DNA of 64,000 nt, taken from Microbacterium cremeum (GTDB taxonomy: Bacteria > Actinomycetota > Actinomycetes > Actinomycetales > Microbacteriaceae). The notes below the pieces were generated by a model that did no database searches, was not told the origin of the DNA, and was given only the letters and a program-made list of their open reading frames with translations. Below are positions 27,699-35,774 of this stretch, piece by piece. How positions within the stretch are numbered: position 1 is the stretch's first letter; each line of letters opens with the position of its first letter. Made by a program: the position numbers and the translations under genes. The stretch spans positions 558,001 to 622,000 of the forward strand of contig NZ_CP063812.1 in the NCBI RefSeq assembly GCF_015277855.1, given 5' to 3'.

Positions 27699-28724
27699 GT
27701 GGCAACGAATGAGACGGGCCCGCGGGCCGCCACGCTGAGCGACGTGGCGCGGCGGGCAGGCGTGTCCATCGCGACCGCCTCGAAAGCGCTCAACAACAGG
27801 GACGATGTCGCGGTGGCGACGCGGCAGCGCGTCCTGCGTGCGGCGGATGAGCTGGCATTCACCCCGAACGCCATGGCGAAAGGGCTGCTGGCCGGCCGCA
27901 CCGGCACCGTCGGTCTCCTCACGAGCGACCTCGAGGGCCGCTTCATGCTCCCGATCCTGATGGGGGCCGAAGACGCTTTCGGAGCCGGGAAGGTGAACGT
28001 CTTTCTGTGTGACGCGCGCGGCGACGCCATCCGCGAACAGCACCACCTCAAGGCGCTGCTGAGCCGGCGCGTCGACGGCATCATCGTCGTGGGACGCCAG
28101 ACCGACCCGCGACCGTCCCTGGGGCAGGAGATCCCCGTGCCCGTCGTCTACGCGTACGCTCCGTCCGACGACTCGCGTGACCTGTCGCTCACCCCCGACA
28201 ACTACGCCGGCGGCCGCCTCGCGGTGGAGCACCTGCTCTCGTGCGGTCGGACCCGCATCGCACATATCACCGGCGACCCGGCGTACGCAGCGGCGCAGGA
28301 CCGCATCGCCGGCGCCCATGCGGCGCTCGACGCTGCCGGCCTCGAGCTGGTCGGCGAGCCGCTGTTCTCGGAGTGGAGCGAGCACTGGGGGAGGGATGCT
28401 GCGGCGATGCTGCTGCAGCGACACCCCGATGTCGATGCGATCTTCTGCGGCTCGGACCAGATCGCGAGGGGTGTGCTCGACACCGCGCGCGACCTCGGTC
28501 GGACGGTTCCCGATGACCTCGCCGTGATCGGCTACGACAACTGGAAGGTGCTCGCGACGAACTCGCGTCCGCAGCTGACCAGCATCGACGCGAACCTGCA
28601 GCAGCTCGGACGCCAGGCGGCCCAGCGGGTGTTCGACGCGATCGACGGCGTCGACATCGGCGAAGGCATCCACCACCTGCCGGTGCGGCTCGTCATCCGA
28701 GGGTCGACGATCGCGCGCCGATGA
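27699..28724 (+). CDS. LacI-family transcriptional regulator
   Basis: The protein has 341 residues. The helix-turn-helix reads TLSDVARRAGVSIATASKALNNRDDV, the hinge is FTPNAMAKGLLAGR, and the sensor domain has DAIFCGSDQIARGVL and DDLAVIGYDNWKVL. The GTG at 27699 is preferred because AGAGGAGG sits 6 bases upstream; longer readings of the frame have no ribosome-binding site. It is divergent from the importer/GH127 operon and probably represses it until an arabinose-derived inducer binds. Confidence 0.92.
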   Translation: MATNETGPRAATLSDVARRAGVSIATASKALNNRDDVAVATRQRVLRAADELAFTPNAMAKGLLAGRTGTVGLLTSDLEGRFMLPILMGAEDAFGAGKVNVFLCDARGDAIREQHHLKALLSRRVDGIIVVGRQTDPRPSLGQEIPVPVVYAYAPSDDSRDLSLTPDNYAGGRLAVEHLLSCGRTRIAHITGDPAYAAAQDRIAGAHAALDAAGLELVGEPLFSEWSEHWGRDAAAMLLQRHPDVDAIFCGSDQIARGVLDTARDLGRTVPDDLAVIGYDNWKVLATNSRPQLTSIDANLQQLGRQAAQRVFDAIDGVDIGEGIHHLPVRLVIRGSTIARR

Positions 28725-28745
28725 GGTCCGGTCCGGACTCGGCGG

Positions 28746-29738
28746 TCAGAGGACGGCGCCGACCATCGCCTCGCCGAGCGGGGTCCGGCGGTGCAGCATC
28801 CGTGCCCCCGCGCGCGTGCTCGCGACCAGCCCGGCGTCGCGCAGCACGGTGAGGTGGTGCGACGCCGTCGAGACCGCCAGCGCGCAGTCCCGCGCGACCT
28901 GCGAGGTCGTGCGGGGCTCGTGCGCGTCGAGCAGGATGCGTGCCCGCGCCGGCCCGAGCAGGGCTCCCAGCGCCGTCTCGACATCGGCGGGGTCACGCGC
29001 CCACGAGGCCATGACGCCCTGCGCGGGGTAGAACAGCGTCGGCTGCGCCGGCGGCTCGGTGAGCACGTTGCACCCGGTCGAGCCCATCACCGACGGCACC
29101 AGCACGAGACCGCTGCCCCGGCAGTCGACGACCTCGCTCCAGATGCGCATCGTGACGCGCACCGCGCCGTGCTGCCACGCGACCCGCTCGTGCAGCGTCT
29201 GGATCATCGCGCCGATACCGCTCTCGGCGATGCGGCGGGCGCGCACGGCGATGTCGGCGCGCAGCACGCGCTCGAGCTGGGTCCACACCGGCGCGATCGC
29301 CGCGTTCCACACGCCGAGCCACGCCTCGGCGATCATTGCGCGCGCCCGGTCGGGGTGGTCGAGCATGCGCTGCACCGCGGCGCGGCGCGCCTCGCCCTCG
29401 GTGCGCACGAGCACCTTGGTCATATCGACCTGGTATCGCGCGTCGTCGATGTCGCGCAGGCGCTCCGACTCGGCCTCGGGCGTGAGCTCCCACGTGGGCG
29501 ACGTGGTGAGGAAGTCGGGGAAGTAGCCGTCGTCGCGGATCAGCAGCGCGAGCACCTCGAAGTCCTCCCGCGGGATCGCGCCGCGAGCTGCCCGCATCCA
29601 TCCCCACTGCAGCGGATAGTGATCGGGCCGCTGCAGCGCGCGCACCGCGTGGCACAGCTCGTGCCCCGGCGAGATGCCGAACCGGATCGCGGTGAGATCA
29701 TCGGGCGCGAGCCGGAAATCGACGTACTTTCGATCCAC
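28746..29738 (-). CDS. ArsR-like winged-helix regulator with DUF5937-type N-terminal domain
   Basis: The protein has 330 residues. The long N-terminal part is of the type I know as DUF5937, beginning YVDFRLAPDDLTAIRFGISPGHELCHAVRAL. The C-terminal 80 residues are an ArsR-like winged helix (LGPARARILLDAHEPRTTSQVARDCALAVSTASHHLTVLRDAGLV). The family is actinobacterial and its ligand is unknown. No metal-binding cysteine motif is visible, so metal sensing is unlikely. It is divergent from the cupin gene and may control it. Confidence 0.82.
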   Translation of the reverse strand: MDRKYVDFRLAPDDLTAIRFGISPGHELCHAVRALQRPDHYPLQWGWMRAARGAIPREDFEVLALLIRDDGYFPDFLTTSPTWELTPEAESERLRDIDDARYQVDMTKVLVRTEGEARRAAVQRMLDHPDRARAMIAEAWLGVWNAAIAPVWTQLERVLRADIAVRARRIAESGIGAMIQTLHERVAWQHGAVRVTMRIWSEVVDCRGSGLVLVPSVMGSTGCNVLTEPPAQPTLFYPAQGVMASWARDPADVETALGALLGPARARILLDAHEPRTTSQVARDCALAVSTASHHLTVLRDAGLVASTRAGARMLHRRTPLGEAMVGAVL

Positions 29739-29783
29739 ATCGAAACTCTAGGGCGACGGATGCCGCGGCGAAAAGCTGTGGGC

Positions 29784-30185
29784 ATGAACACCGACACCGC
29801 CACCATCGTCACGCCGGCCATCGTTCCCGGGGCCGAGCTGGTCATCGGCACCGGCCGCACCCGCCGCTTCATCGGCGCCGAGCACGGCGCCGGAGTCTCG
29901 TACTTCTTCGTCGACAACGAGCCCGGGCAGGGCCCCGACATCCACCGCCACCCCTACCCCGAGACGTGGGTCGTGCTGGAGGGCGAAGCCCGCATCACGA
30001 TCGGCGACCGCACCCTGCGGGCGGTCGCCGGCGACACCGCCACGGCGCCCGCGGGCGAATGGCACAGCTTCAAGAACAGCGGCACCGGCCGGCTGCGGGT
30101 GCTGTGCATCCACGCGTCGGACCGCATCATCCAGGAGTGGCAGGATGCTCCCGGAGTGCTCGACATCCCCACCACCGACCGCTGA
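29784..30185 (+). CDS. cupin-domain protein
   Basis: This 133-residue protein is a single cupin barrel. Cupin motif 1 is PDIHRHPYPETWVVLEGEARI, with two histidines and a glutamate for a metal, and motif 2 is GDTATAPAGEWHSFKNSG. The reaction is unknown; such small cupins may be isomerases, dioxygenases or sugar-binding proteins. The ribosome-binding site is weak, and an in-frame ATG at 29760 is an alternative start. Eleven bases separate it from the DUF4287 gene, so the two may be cotranscribed. Confidence 0.85.
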   Translation: MNTDTATIVTPAIVPGAELVIGTGRTRRFIGAEHGAGVSYFFVDNEPGQGPDIHRHPYPETWVVLEGEARITIGDRTLRAVAGDTATAPAGEWHSFKNSGTGRLRVLCIHASDRIIQEWQDAPGVLDIPTTDR

Positions 30186-30195
30186 GGAGAACCAC

Positions 30196-30486
30196 ATGTC
30201 GTTCCAGGCATACCTCGACACGATCGAGAAGAAGACAGGGCTCACGCCACGCCGGCTCATCGAGATCGCCCACGAGCGGGGCTTCGACGAGAACACCAAG
30301 GCGACGCCGGTCGTCGAGTGGCTCGCCGCCGACTACGGCCTCGGCCGCGGTCACGCGATGGCGCTGTACCACGTCCTCACGAAGGGTCCGCAGATCAGCG
30401 ACAAGCACGTCGGCACCGACGGCACGCACTCCGACCCGTCGAACGTGCTGTGGCTCGACGGCGCGGCGACCAACCCGAACCCCTAG
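30196..30486 (+). CDS. DUF4287 domain protein
   Basis: This small basic protein of 96 residues matches DUF4287: YLDTIEKKTGLTPRRLIEIAHERGF, then PVVEWLAADYGLGRGHAMALYHVL. The helical fold is thought to be a small binding domain of unknown function, found singly or beside DUF1801-type proteins. GAGGAGA before the ATG supports the start. It follows the cupin gene closely and converges on the DUF1992 gene. Confidence 0.88.
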   Translation: MSFQAYLDTIEKKTGLTPRRLIEIAHERGFDENTKATPVVEWLAADYGLGRGHAMALYHVLTKGPQISDKHVGTDGTHSDPSNVLWLDGAATNPNP

Positions 30487-30502
30487 TCGCGCACCGGCTC
30501 GG

Positions 30503-31093
30503 CTACGCCCCGCGCCGCCGCCACCAGGTCCGGCGGCGGGGAGGCGCGGCATCCGTCTCGTCCGAGGCGACGCGTGCCGCCCGCCGCTCGCGCCACGCGC
30601 GGACCTCGGCGTCGACGTCGCGTGTCGGCGTCACCACGGGTGGTCCGCCGAGCAGCTGCCGCCGTGCCTCGATCACCCGCCGGTTGAAGTCCTCCACGGC
30701 TTCGCGGACCCCGTGCTCGTGGTGCAGCTCGTCGAGCCGCGCTTCGAGCTCGCGGTCTTCGACCCGCAGCATCAGCGCCGGCGGCCCGAGACCGGTGAGC
30801 TTCTCGGACTCGATCTTGCGCCGGATCCACCAGTCCGGATCGTGGCTCTGGCCGAGCCCGGGGATGGGCTTGCCCGCACCGGGCAGATCGTCGAACTCGC
30901 CGCGGCGGATCGCCTGCTGGATCGAGACCTCGACGACGGCGGCGCGGTCCGCGGCCGAGTACGCACGGCCCGCCTCCGACGAGCCGGACGGCTCGGGGTG
31001 GCCGGGGTCGTCGCCCGACGGGACGAGGCCCTGCTCGCGCTGCCACTTCTCGAAGCGGTAGCGCTCAGCCTTCTCGCGGGGGTCTTCGCTCAT
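30503..31093 (-). CDS. DnaJ-C28-like (DUF1992) domain protein
   Basis: The protein has 196 residues. The conserved core is AVVEVSIQQAIRRGEFDDLPGAGKPIPGLG followed by DPDWWIRRKIESE, the hallmark of DUF1992, found in bacteria and in the C-terminal part of human DNAJC28. No J domain is present and the function is unknown. A charged, arginine-rich tail ends the chain. Its ATG overlaps the stop of the epimerase gene by four bases, so both are on one transcript. Confidence 0.88.
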   Translation of the reverse strand: MSEDPREKAERYRFEKWQREQGLVPSGDDPGHPEPSGSSEAGRAYSAADRAAVVEVSIQQAIRRGEFDDLPGAGKPIPGLGQSHDPDWWIRRKIESEKLTGLGPPALMLRVEDRELEARLDELHHEHGVREAVEDFNRRVIEARRQLLGGPPVVTPTRDVDAEVRAWRERRAARVASDETDAAPPRRRTWWRRRGA

Positions 31094-31941
31094 CCGGCCG
31101 CCACATGGTCGCGCCAGGAGTGCTGCGGCTCGTAGCCGAGGATCCGGCGCGCCTTGTCGATCGACAGGAGCGTGTCGTGCTCGCCGAACGAGCGGGTCTC
31201 GACGCCGGGGAACACCTCGGCGACGAGCTCGGCGTTCGGGCGCGACATCACGGTGTCGGCCGCCGCGATGATGTAGGTCTCGAAGCCGGCCGGGGCGGCC
31301 TCGAGCGCGCGCTGAACCGCCTGGGCGCCGTCGCGCGCGTCGATGTAGCCCCACAGGTTCCACTTGCGACGGCGCGCGTCGGCGTCGAACGAGGGGAACT
31401 CGGCGTAGTCCTCCGGCACCATGACGTTCGAGAACCGGAACGCCGTGATCGACAGGTCGGGGTGCCACCGCACCAGCTCCACCGCCATGCGCTCCTCGAG
31501 CGTCTTCACGAGCGAGTACACCGACTCGGGGCGCGGCGCGTACTCCTCGTCGACCGGGATGTACGGGGGCGGCACGTCGAACGGCAGACCCAGCACCGTC
31601 TCGCTCGACGCGTAGACGAGGCGACGGATGCCGAGCCTCACGGCGGCCCAGAACACGTTGAAGGTGGCTGCCATGTTGTTGTGGAACGTGGCGACGTCGG
31701 AGCGGATGCCGGGCGCGGGGATCGCGCCGAGATGCACCACCGCGTCGAACCCGTCGTGACGGTCGTTCACCGCGGTGAGGGCGTCGACGACCTGCCCGTA
31801 GTCGGTGAGGTCGACCTGGACGAAGTCGGGGCCGCGGGTGCCGACGACATCGAGACCGATGACGTCGTGCCCCGCCGCACGGAGTTCGCGGGCGACGACG
31901 GTGCCGAGCTTGCCGGAGGAGCCGGTGAGAGCGATACGCAT
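31090..31941 (-). CDS. NAD-dependent epimerase/dehydratase (extended SDR)
   Basis: The protein has 283 residues. The nucleotide-binding motif is TGSSGKLG (residues 6-13), VVHLGA follows strand 4, and the catalytic Tyr and Lys are in SVYSLVK with an upstream serine in YASSE. Extended short-chain dehydrogenases of this kind epimerise or dehydrate nucleotide or free sugars, and some oxidise uronates. The exact substrate cannot be read here. It begins a two-gene operon with the DUF1992 protein; the 161-base gap before it should contain its promoter. Confidence 0.88.
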   Translation of the reverse strand: MRIALTGSSGKLGTVVARELRAAGHDVIGLDVVGTRGPDFVQVDLTDYGQVVDALTAVNDRHDGFDAVVHLGAIPAPGIRSDVATFHNNMAATFNVFWAAVRLGIRRLVYASSETVLGLPFDVPPPYIPVDEEYAPRPESVYSLVKTLEERMAVELVRWHPDLSITAFRFSNVMVPEDYAEFPSFDADARRRKWNLWGYIDARDGAQAVQRALEAAPAGFETYIIAAADTVMSRPNAELVAEVFPGVETRSFGEHDTLLSIDKARRILGYEPQHSWRDHVAAG

Positions 31942-32046
31942 GGTTCCAGCGTGCCACGCGTTGAGGGAGCGGGGCGGAAACGGCGGCCACCGGCATCCGT
32001 CGATCCCGGGAGAGAGGGTGCGAGAGGTGATCGGGGGAACGGAAGA

Positions 32047-32073
32047 GGGCTCGCTCTCTCAGAGAACGAGCCC
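32047..32073 (-). terminator. terminator of the GH43 gene
   Basis: GGGCTCG (32047-32053) pairs with CGAGCCC (32067-32073), with an inner TCTC/GAGA stem. It lies 30 bases beyond the stop of the minus-strand GH43 gene. Confidence 0.6.
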
Positions 32074-32102
32074 TTTCCGACCCAACGGTGCCTGTGGGTG
32101 TG

Positions 32103-35100
32103 TCAGCCGCCGCAGGTGCTCGCCGGTGTCGGCACCTCCTGCACCACCGAGACCGGCTCGCCGCCGACCGTGGCTGTCGCCGTCAGCGTGGCAGAGTCGG
32201 CGGGCACCGCCACCTGCCGCGTCGTGAACGACGCCGAGACCGACTTGCCGGCAGCCAGCGCGCCGAACGACTTCGACCCGAAGGGGGTGGTGGCCGCGAC
32301 CGTCACGGGGAAGCCCTCGCTGTTGGTGACGGTCAAGACCTGGACGACCTTGCCGGCGATGCACCGCGAGATCACCACGCCCGAGACGTTCAGCTGCGGC
32401 GAGGCGCTGCCGGTGACCGTGACCGTCAGCGAGACCGTCCGGTTCGCGGGGGCGAGCTCCTCTTCACGCGTCTGGTTCAGCACGGCCGAACCGTCGGCGG
32501 CGAAGTGCACCGTCTTGACCCGCGCGTGACGGCTCGGGTCGTTCAGGCCGCCGTCGGCGCCCGGGATCCACTCCGAGAACGGCGGGCGGGCGTGGTACAC
32601 GATCACCGGGTTGCCGTCCGCGTCGAGCGTGAACGAGTTGTGACCCGGGCCCTGCTGCTGGCCGCCGAAGTCATCGGACGTCAGCAGCGGGTAGCCGGTC
32701 TTCTTCCAGGTCGACGGCTTCATCAGGTCGCCGTCGATCGGCGCGCGCAGCATGCCGATCGAGTAGGTCTCGTTCACCTCGGAGGCCGAGAAGAAGACGA
32801 AGACCTCCTTGTCGCTCTTGATGACCGCGGCTCCCTCGTTGATGACCTGCGAGTTCGTCCGTTCCCACGCGTAGTTGGGGGTCGAGAGCAGCATCGACGG
32901 ACCGATCAGCTGGCTCGGGTCGGACGGGTCGATCTCGGCCATCCGCAGGTCGGAGCTTCCCGGCTTCTCGGCCCACACCATGTAGTGCTTGCCGTTCGCT
33001 TCGAAGTACGTCATGTCGAGCGAGAAGCTGGTGAACGCCGAGGTGTCGCCCGGTGCCGCCTTCATGTAGCCGAGGTGCTCCCAGTTCGACGCGACCATCG
33101 GGTCGGTGTCACCGGGTGCTCGCATGATCGCGGGGCGGATGTTGAACACGTCGCCGTTGCGGCTCGACGTGAACAGGATGTACCAGTCGCCGTTGATCTT
33201 GTGGAACTCCGGCGCCCAGAAGTAGCGGAACGCGGTCGTGGCGACCTTCGACCCGTTCGACGTGTCGGGCGACTGTGCGTTGTTCGCCCACAGCAGCACG
33301 TTCTCCTGCGCGGTGGTGAGGCCGTTGATGGTGTCGGCGCGGCGGATCACGATCCGGTCGTAGCCGACGCGGGTGTTCGACTGCGTCGTGGGGAACGAGC
33401 CGGTCAGGTAGTACTCGGCCGAACCCGTGCGCTCGTCGTCGCGGAGCACCCACGGGTCGGCCCGCTCCCGGACGAGGATGCCCTTCTCGTCGCCGTAGAC
33501 GGGCTGGTTCACCGTGCCGGTGACCGTGTACGTGCCGGGCTTCTGCAGATCGACAGCGCTGGTGTCCCAGTCGACGCCGAGCTGCTTGGACGAACCGTCC
33601 GAGTAACCCAGCTGCACCTTCTCGGGCAGGGTCAGCTCGCCGCCGAACTCGACCTCGACGTCCTCGCCGGCATCCACCGTCGTGTTGACGATGCGGCCGA
33701 GCGCCTTCTGCAGCACGGCGAGCTCCGCTGCCGTGACCCGAAGGGCCGAGGCCTCGATCGCGCCGGCCGGAAGCCCGGAGACACCGGGCGTCGCGGGTGC
33801 CTCGACCGCCACCGGGGCGCTGAAGGTGGCGAAGTCGGCCGTCGTGACCTCGTACGAAGCTCCCGCCGGCGTGCGAAGAACGACGCGGTATGCGCGCAGA
33901 CCGTTGTCGTACGAGACATCGGCCCGTGCGACCGTGATGCCCTGGGTATTGGTCTGCACCCACTTCTGGTCGGTGAAGGTCACCAGGTCCGTCGAGCGGT
34001 AGACGAAGATCCGGCCGTTCGAGGCGTTGTCGGAGGCGACCATGCCGAAGCTGCCGTCGGGGTGGCGGAACAGCGTCGGGTGGGCGAATCGCGACGTGCC
34101 GGTGCCGAAGGCCGGGTACAGCACGCCCTTGTTGTTGTTGAGCGCCACCAGCGCGTCGCCATCCGCGGCGGCTGCGAGGTGCAGCACCTCCGTCTTGGCG
34201 GTGTCGCCGGTGCGGACGTATGCCACCGCCTGACCGGCGTCCTGCGCGCGCACAGTGACGGTGAAGCTCCGCTGGGCGGTGCGTCCGTCGCGCGCGAACG
34301 TCGCGGTGAGCTCGACCTGCTGGTCGGCTTCGGTGCGGGTGACGGTGCCGTCGGTCGACACGGCGGTCGGGTTCGACGAGCTCCAGCTGAGGTCCGCGCC
34401 GTCCACGCTGTCTCGCAGGACGATGTCGGAGGCGACCACCGAGATCCCGAGGTCGAACGACTCAGCGGTGCGATCGAGGTCGCGCTGAGCGTCGAACGCC
34501 GGCACCGTCACATCGTAGCCGCGGGTGAGCGTCTCGCCGGCGAGCGTGAATGTCGCCGTGAGCGTCACGGCGGCGTCCGGCTGACCCTCCGCCGGGCGCG
34601 TGACGCGGCCGTCTGCTGCGAGCACCGAGGGCTGCGAGGACGCCCACTCGATGCGGGACTGACCGACCGAGCCCGTCGCGGGCAGGGAGATGTCGGTGAT
34701 CGCCTCTGCCGGCAGCGAGACGGCGTCGGCGTCGGCGGTCATCGATGCGATGGTCTGGGATGCCGGGACGCGCTCGCTCAGGTGGTAGAGCTCGGCGACC
34801 TGCTGGGGCGTGTAGGCGGAAGTCGAGACGACCACGTCGTCCACGCCGCCCTTGTAGAAGATGTCGGGGTACGAGGAGCGGCCGATGTACCCCACGAGGC
34901 CGGTTCCGAACTGCGAGACGCTGCGGGGGATCGCCACCTGGCCGACGAGCGCGCCGTTGTAGTAGCCGGTGATCGTGTTGGCGGTGATGACCGTCGTGTA
35001 CATCGTCCATTGCGTGCCGGTGGTGGGGCCGAGCACGCCCTGCGAAGCCGTCGTCGGCGAGATCCCGTACTCGGTGCCCCACGGGGCGCTGGCGTTCGGG

Positions 35101-35555
35101 GCACCCGTGACGACGGACTTCATGCGGTTCTGCGGGTTGCGCGGGTTGAGCATGTAGTACTGCGACGGCGGGTTGGCGGTGGAGCCGAAGAAGAGAGCGG
35201 CGTAGTTGCCGGCGCCTGTCTCGTTGCGCAGCCACGTCGAGATCGTGAGCGTGTCCTTGCCGTCGAACAGGTTCGCCGGGAAGCGGACGTGGCCCGCGCC
35301 GCTGTTGGATGCCCCGCCCGGGAGCGTGAGCACGCCGTCGGCGACGCTCGCTCCGGTGCCGAGGATCGTGCCGTGGTTGCCGTTGCCCGAGACGTCCGCC
35401 GCCTCGCCCGGAGTGCTGAAGTCGTAATGCAACAGCAGATTCGGGTCGGGGGGTGTCGGGTCGGCGTGTGCTGCCGGCGGTGCGAGCACGCCGATGGCGA
35501 GCGCGGCGATCGCCGCGCCTGCCATCCCGACGCGTCGCCAGGACTTCGTTGCCAT
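32103..35555 (-). CDS. secreted multidomain GH43 glycosidase (arabinan-active type)
   Basis: The protein has 1150 residues. A signal peptide ends near AAHADP (about 32). Then come a LamG-like lectin domain (about 40-230), two Ig-like domains (about 235-420), a degenerate propeller-like region (about 430-580) and an Ig-like group 4 domain. The GH43 catalytic propeller (about 695-960) has base Asp700 in RADPWV, Asp847 in SLDMTYFE and acid Glu907 in INEGAAV. The last 100 residues are the two-cysteine module shared with three other enzymes here. GH43 enzymes of this kind cut alpha-L-arabinosides or xylosides. GAGAGG precedes the ATG at 35555. It is divergent from its paralogue across an operator-rich gap. 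Confidence 0.88.
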   Translation of the reverse strand: MATKSWRRVGMAGAAIAALAIGVLAPPAAHADPTPPDPNLLLHYDFSTPGEAADVSGNGNHGTILGTGASVADGVLTLPGGASNSGAGHVRFPANLFDGKDTLTISTWLRNETGAGNYAALFFGSTANPPSQYYMLNPRNPQNRMKSVVTGAPNASAPWGTEYGISPTTASQGVLGPTTGTQWTMYTTVITANTITGYYNGALVGQVAIPRSVSQFGTGLVGYIGRSSYPDIFYKGGVDDVVVSTSAYTPQQVAELYHLSERVPASQTIASMTADADAVSLPAEAITDISLPATGSVGQSRIEWASSQPSVLAADGRVTRPAEGQPDAAVTLTATFTLAGETLTRGYDVTVPAFDAQRDLDRTAESFDLGISVVASDIVLRDSVDGADLSWSSSNPTAVSTDGTVTRTEADQQVELTATFARDGRTAQRSFTVTVRAQDAGQAVAYVRTGDTAKTEVLHLAAAADGDALVALNNNKGVLYPAFGTGTSRFAHPTLFRHPDGSFGMVASDNASNGRIFVYRSTDLVTFTDQKWVQTNTQGITVARADVSYDNGLRAYRVVLRTPAGASYEVTTADFATFSAPVAVEAPATPGVSGLPAGAIEASALRVTAAELAVLQKALGRIVNTTVDAGEDVEVEFGGELTLPEKVQLGYSDGSSKQLGVDWDTSAVDLQKPGTYTVTGTVNQPVYGDEKGILVRERADPWVLRDDERTGSAEYYLTGSFPTTQSNTRVGYDRIVIRRADTINGLTTAQENVLLWANNAQSPDTSNGSKVATTAFRYFWAPEFHKINGDWYILFTSSRNGDVFNIRPAIMRAPGDTDPMVASNWEHLGYMKAAPGDTSAFTSFSLDMTYFEANGKHYMVWAEKPGSSDLRMAEIDPSDPSQLIGPSMLLSTPNYAWERTNSQVINEGAAVIKSDKEVFVFFSASEVNETYSIGMLRAPIDGDLMKPSTWKKTGYPLLTSDDFGGQQQGPGHNSFTLDADGNPVIVYHARPPFSEWIPGADGGLNDPSRHARVKTVHFAADGSAVLNQTREEELAPANRTVSLTVTVTGSASPQLNVSGVVISRCIAGKVVQVLTVTNSEGFPVTVAATTPFGSKSFGALAAGKSVSASFTTRQVAVPADSATLTATATVGGEPVSVVQEVPTPASTCGG

Positions 35556-35620
35556 GTCAAACCTCTCCATCGCGGCCTGTCGCCCACTCGGGAGTGCAGG
35601 CGATGTTGCGAGGATAGCGC

Positions 35621-35733
35621 GTTAGCGCTCACATCAACAGAATTAGGAAGTTGACTCGAGTCAACGAAGTTAGCGGTTTCCAGACATCGATGCTGGAGAT
35701 TCTTAACGAGTTACCGCTAACGTGAGCGATAAC
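35621..35733. promoter_or_regulatory. operator cluster between the divergent GH43 genes
   Basis: Four related 12-base sites occur: GTTAGCGCTCAC (35621-35632), GTTAGCGGTTTC (35669-35680), GTTACCGCTAAC (35710-35721) and, directly abutting, GTGAGCGATAAC (35722-35733). A perfect 16-base palindrome GTTGACTCGAGTCAAC lies at 35650-35665 and may be a separate protein's site. The central CG and 12-base symmetry are typical of LacI-family operators. Similar sites precede the secreted GH127/GH146-type gene and the ara operon. Confidence 0.65.
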
Positions 35734-35774
35734 AACCTGCCCGACGACGGTCAGTCACTTGATGGAGAGTGAAG

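Noticed and set aside
32088..35654. A 1188-codon open frame on the plus strand opposite the first GH43
   Set aside because: It shows no domain, no ribosome-binding site and biased composition. The minus-strand protein has a signal peptide and full domain layout.
35650..35665. The 16-base palindrome GTTGACTCGAGTCAAC as a member of the GTTANCGNTAAC operator set
   Set aside because: Its centre is TCGA and the arms differ beyond GTT. It is noted as a possible site for a different protein but left out of the motif.
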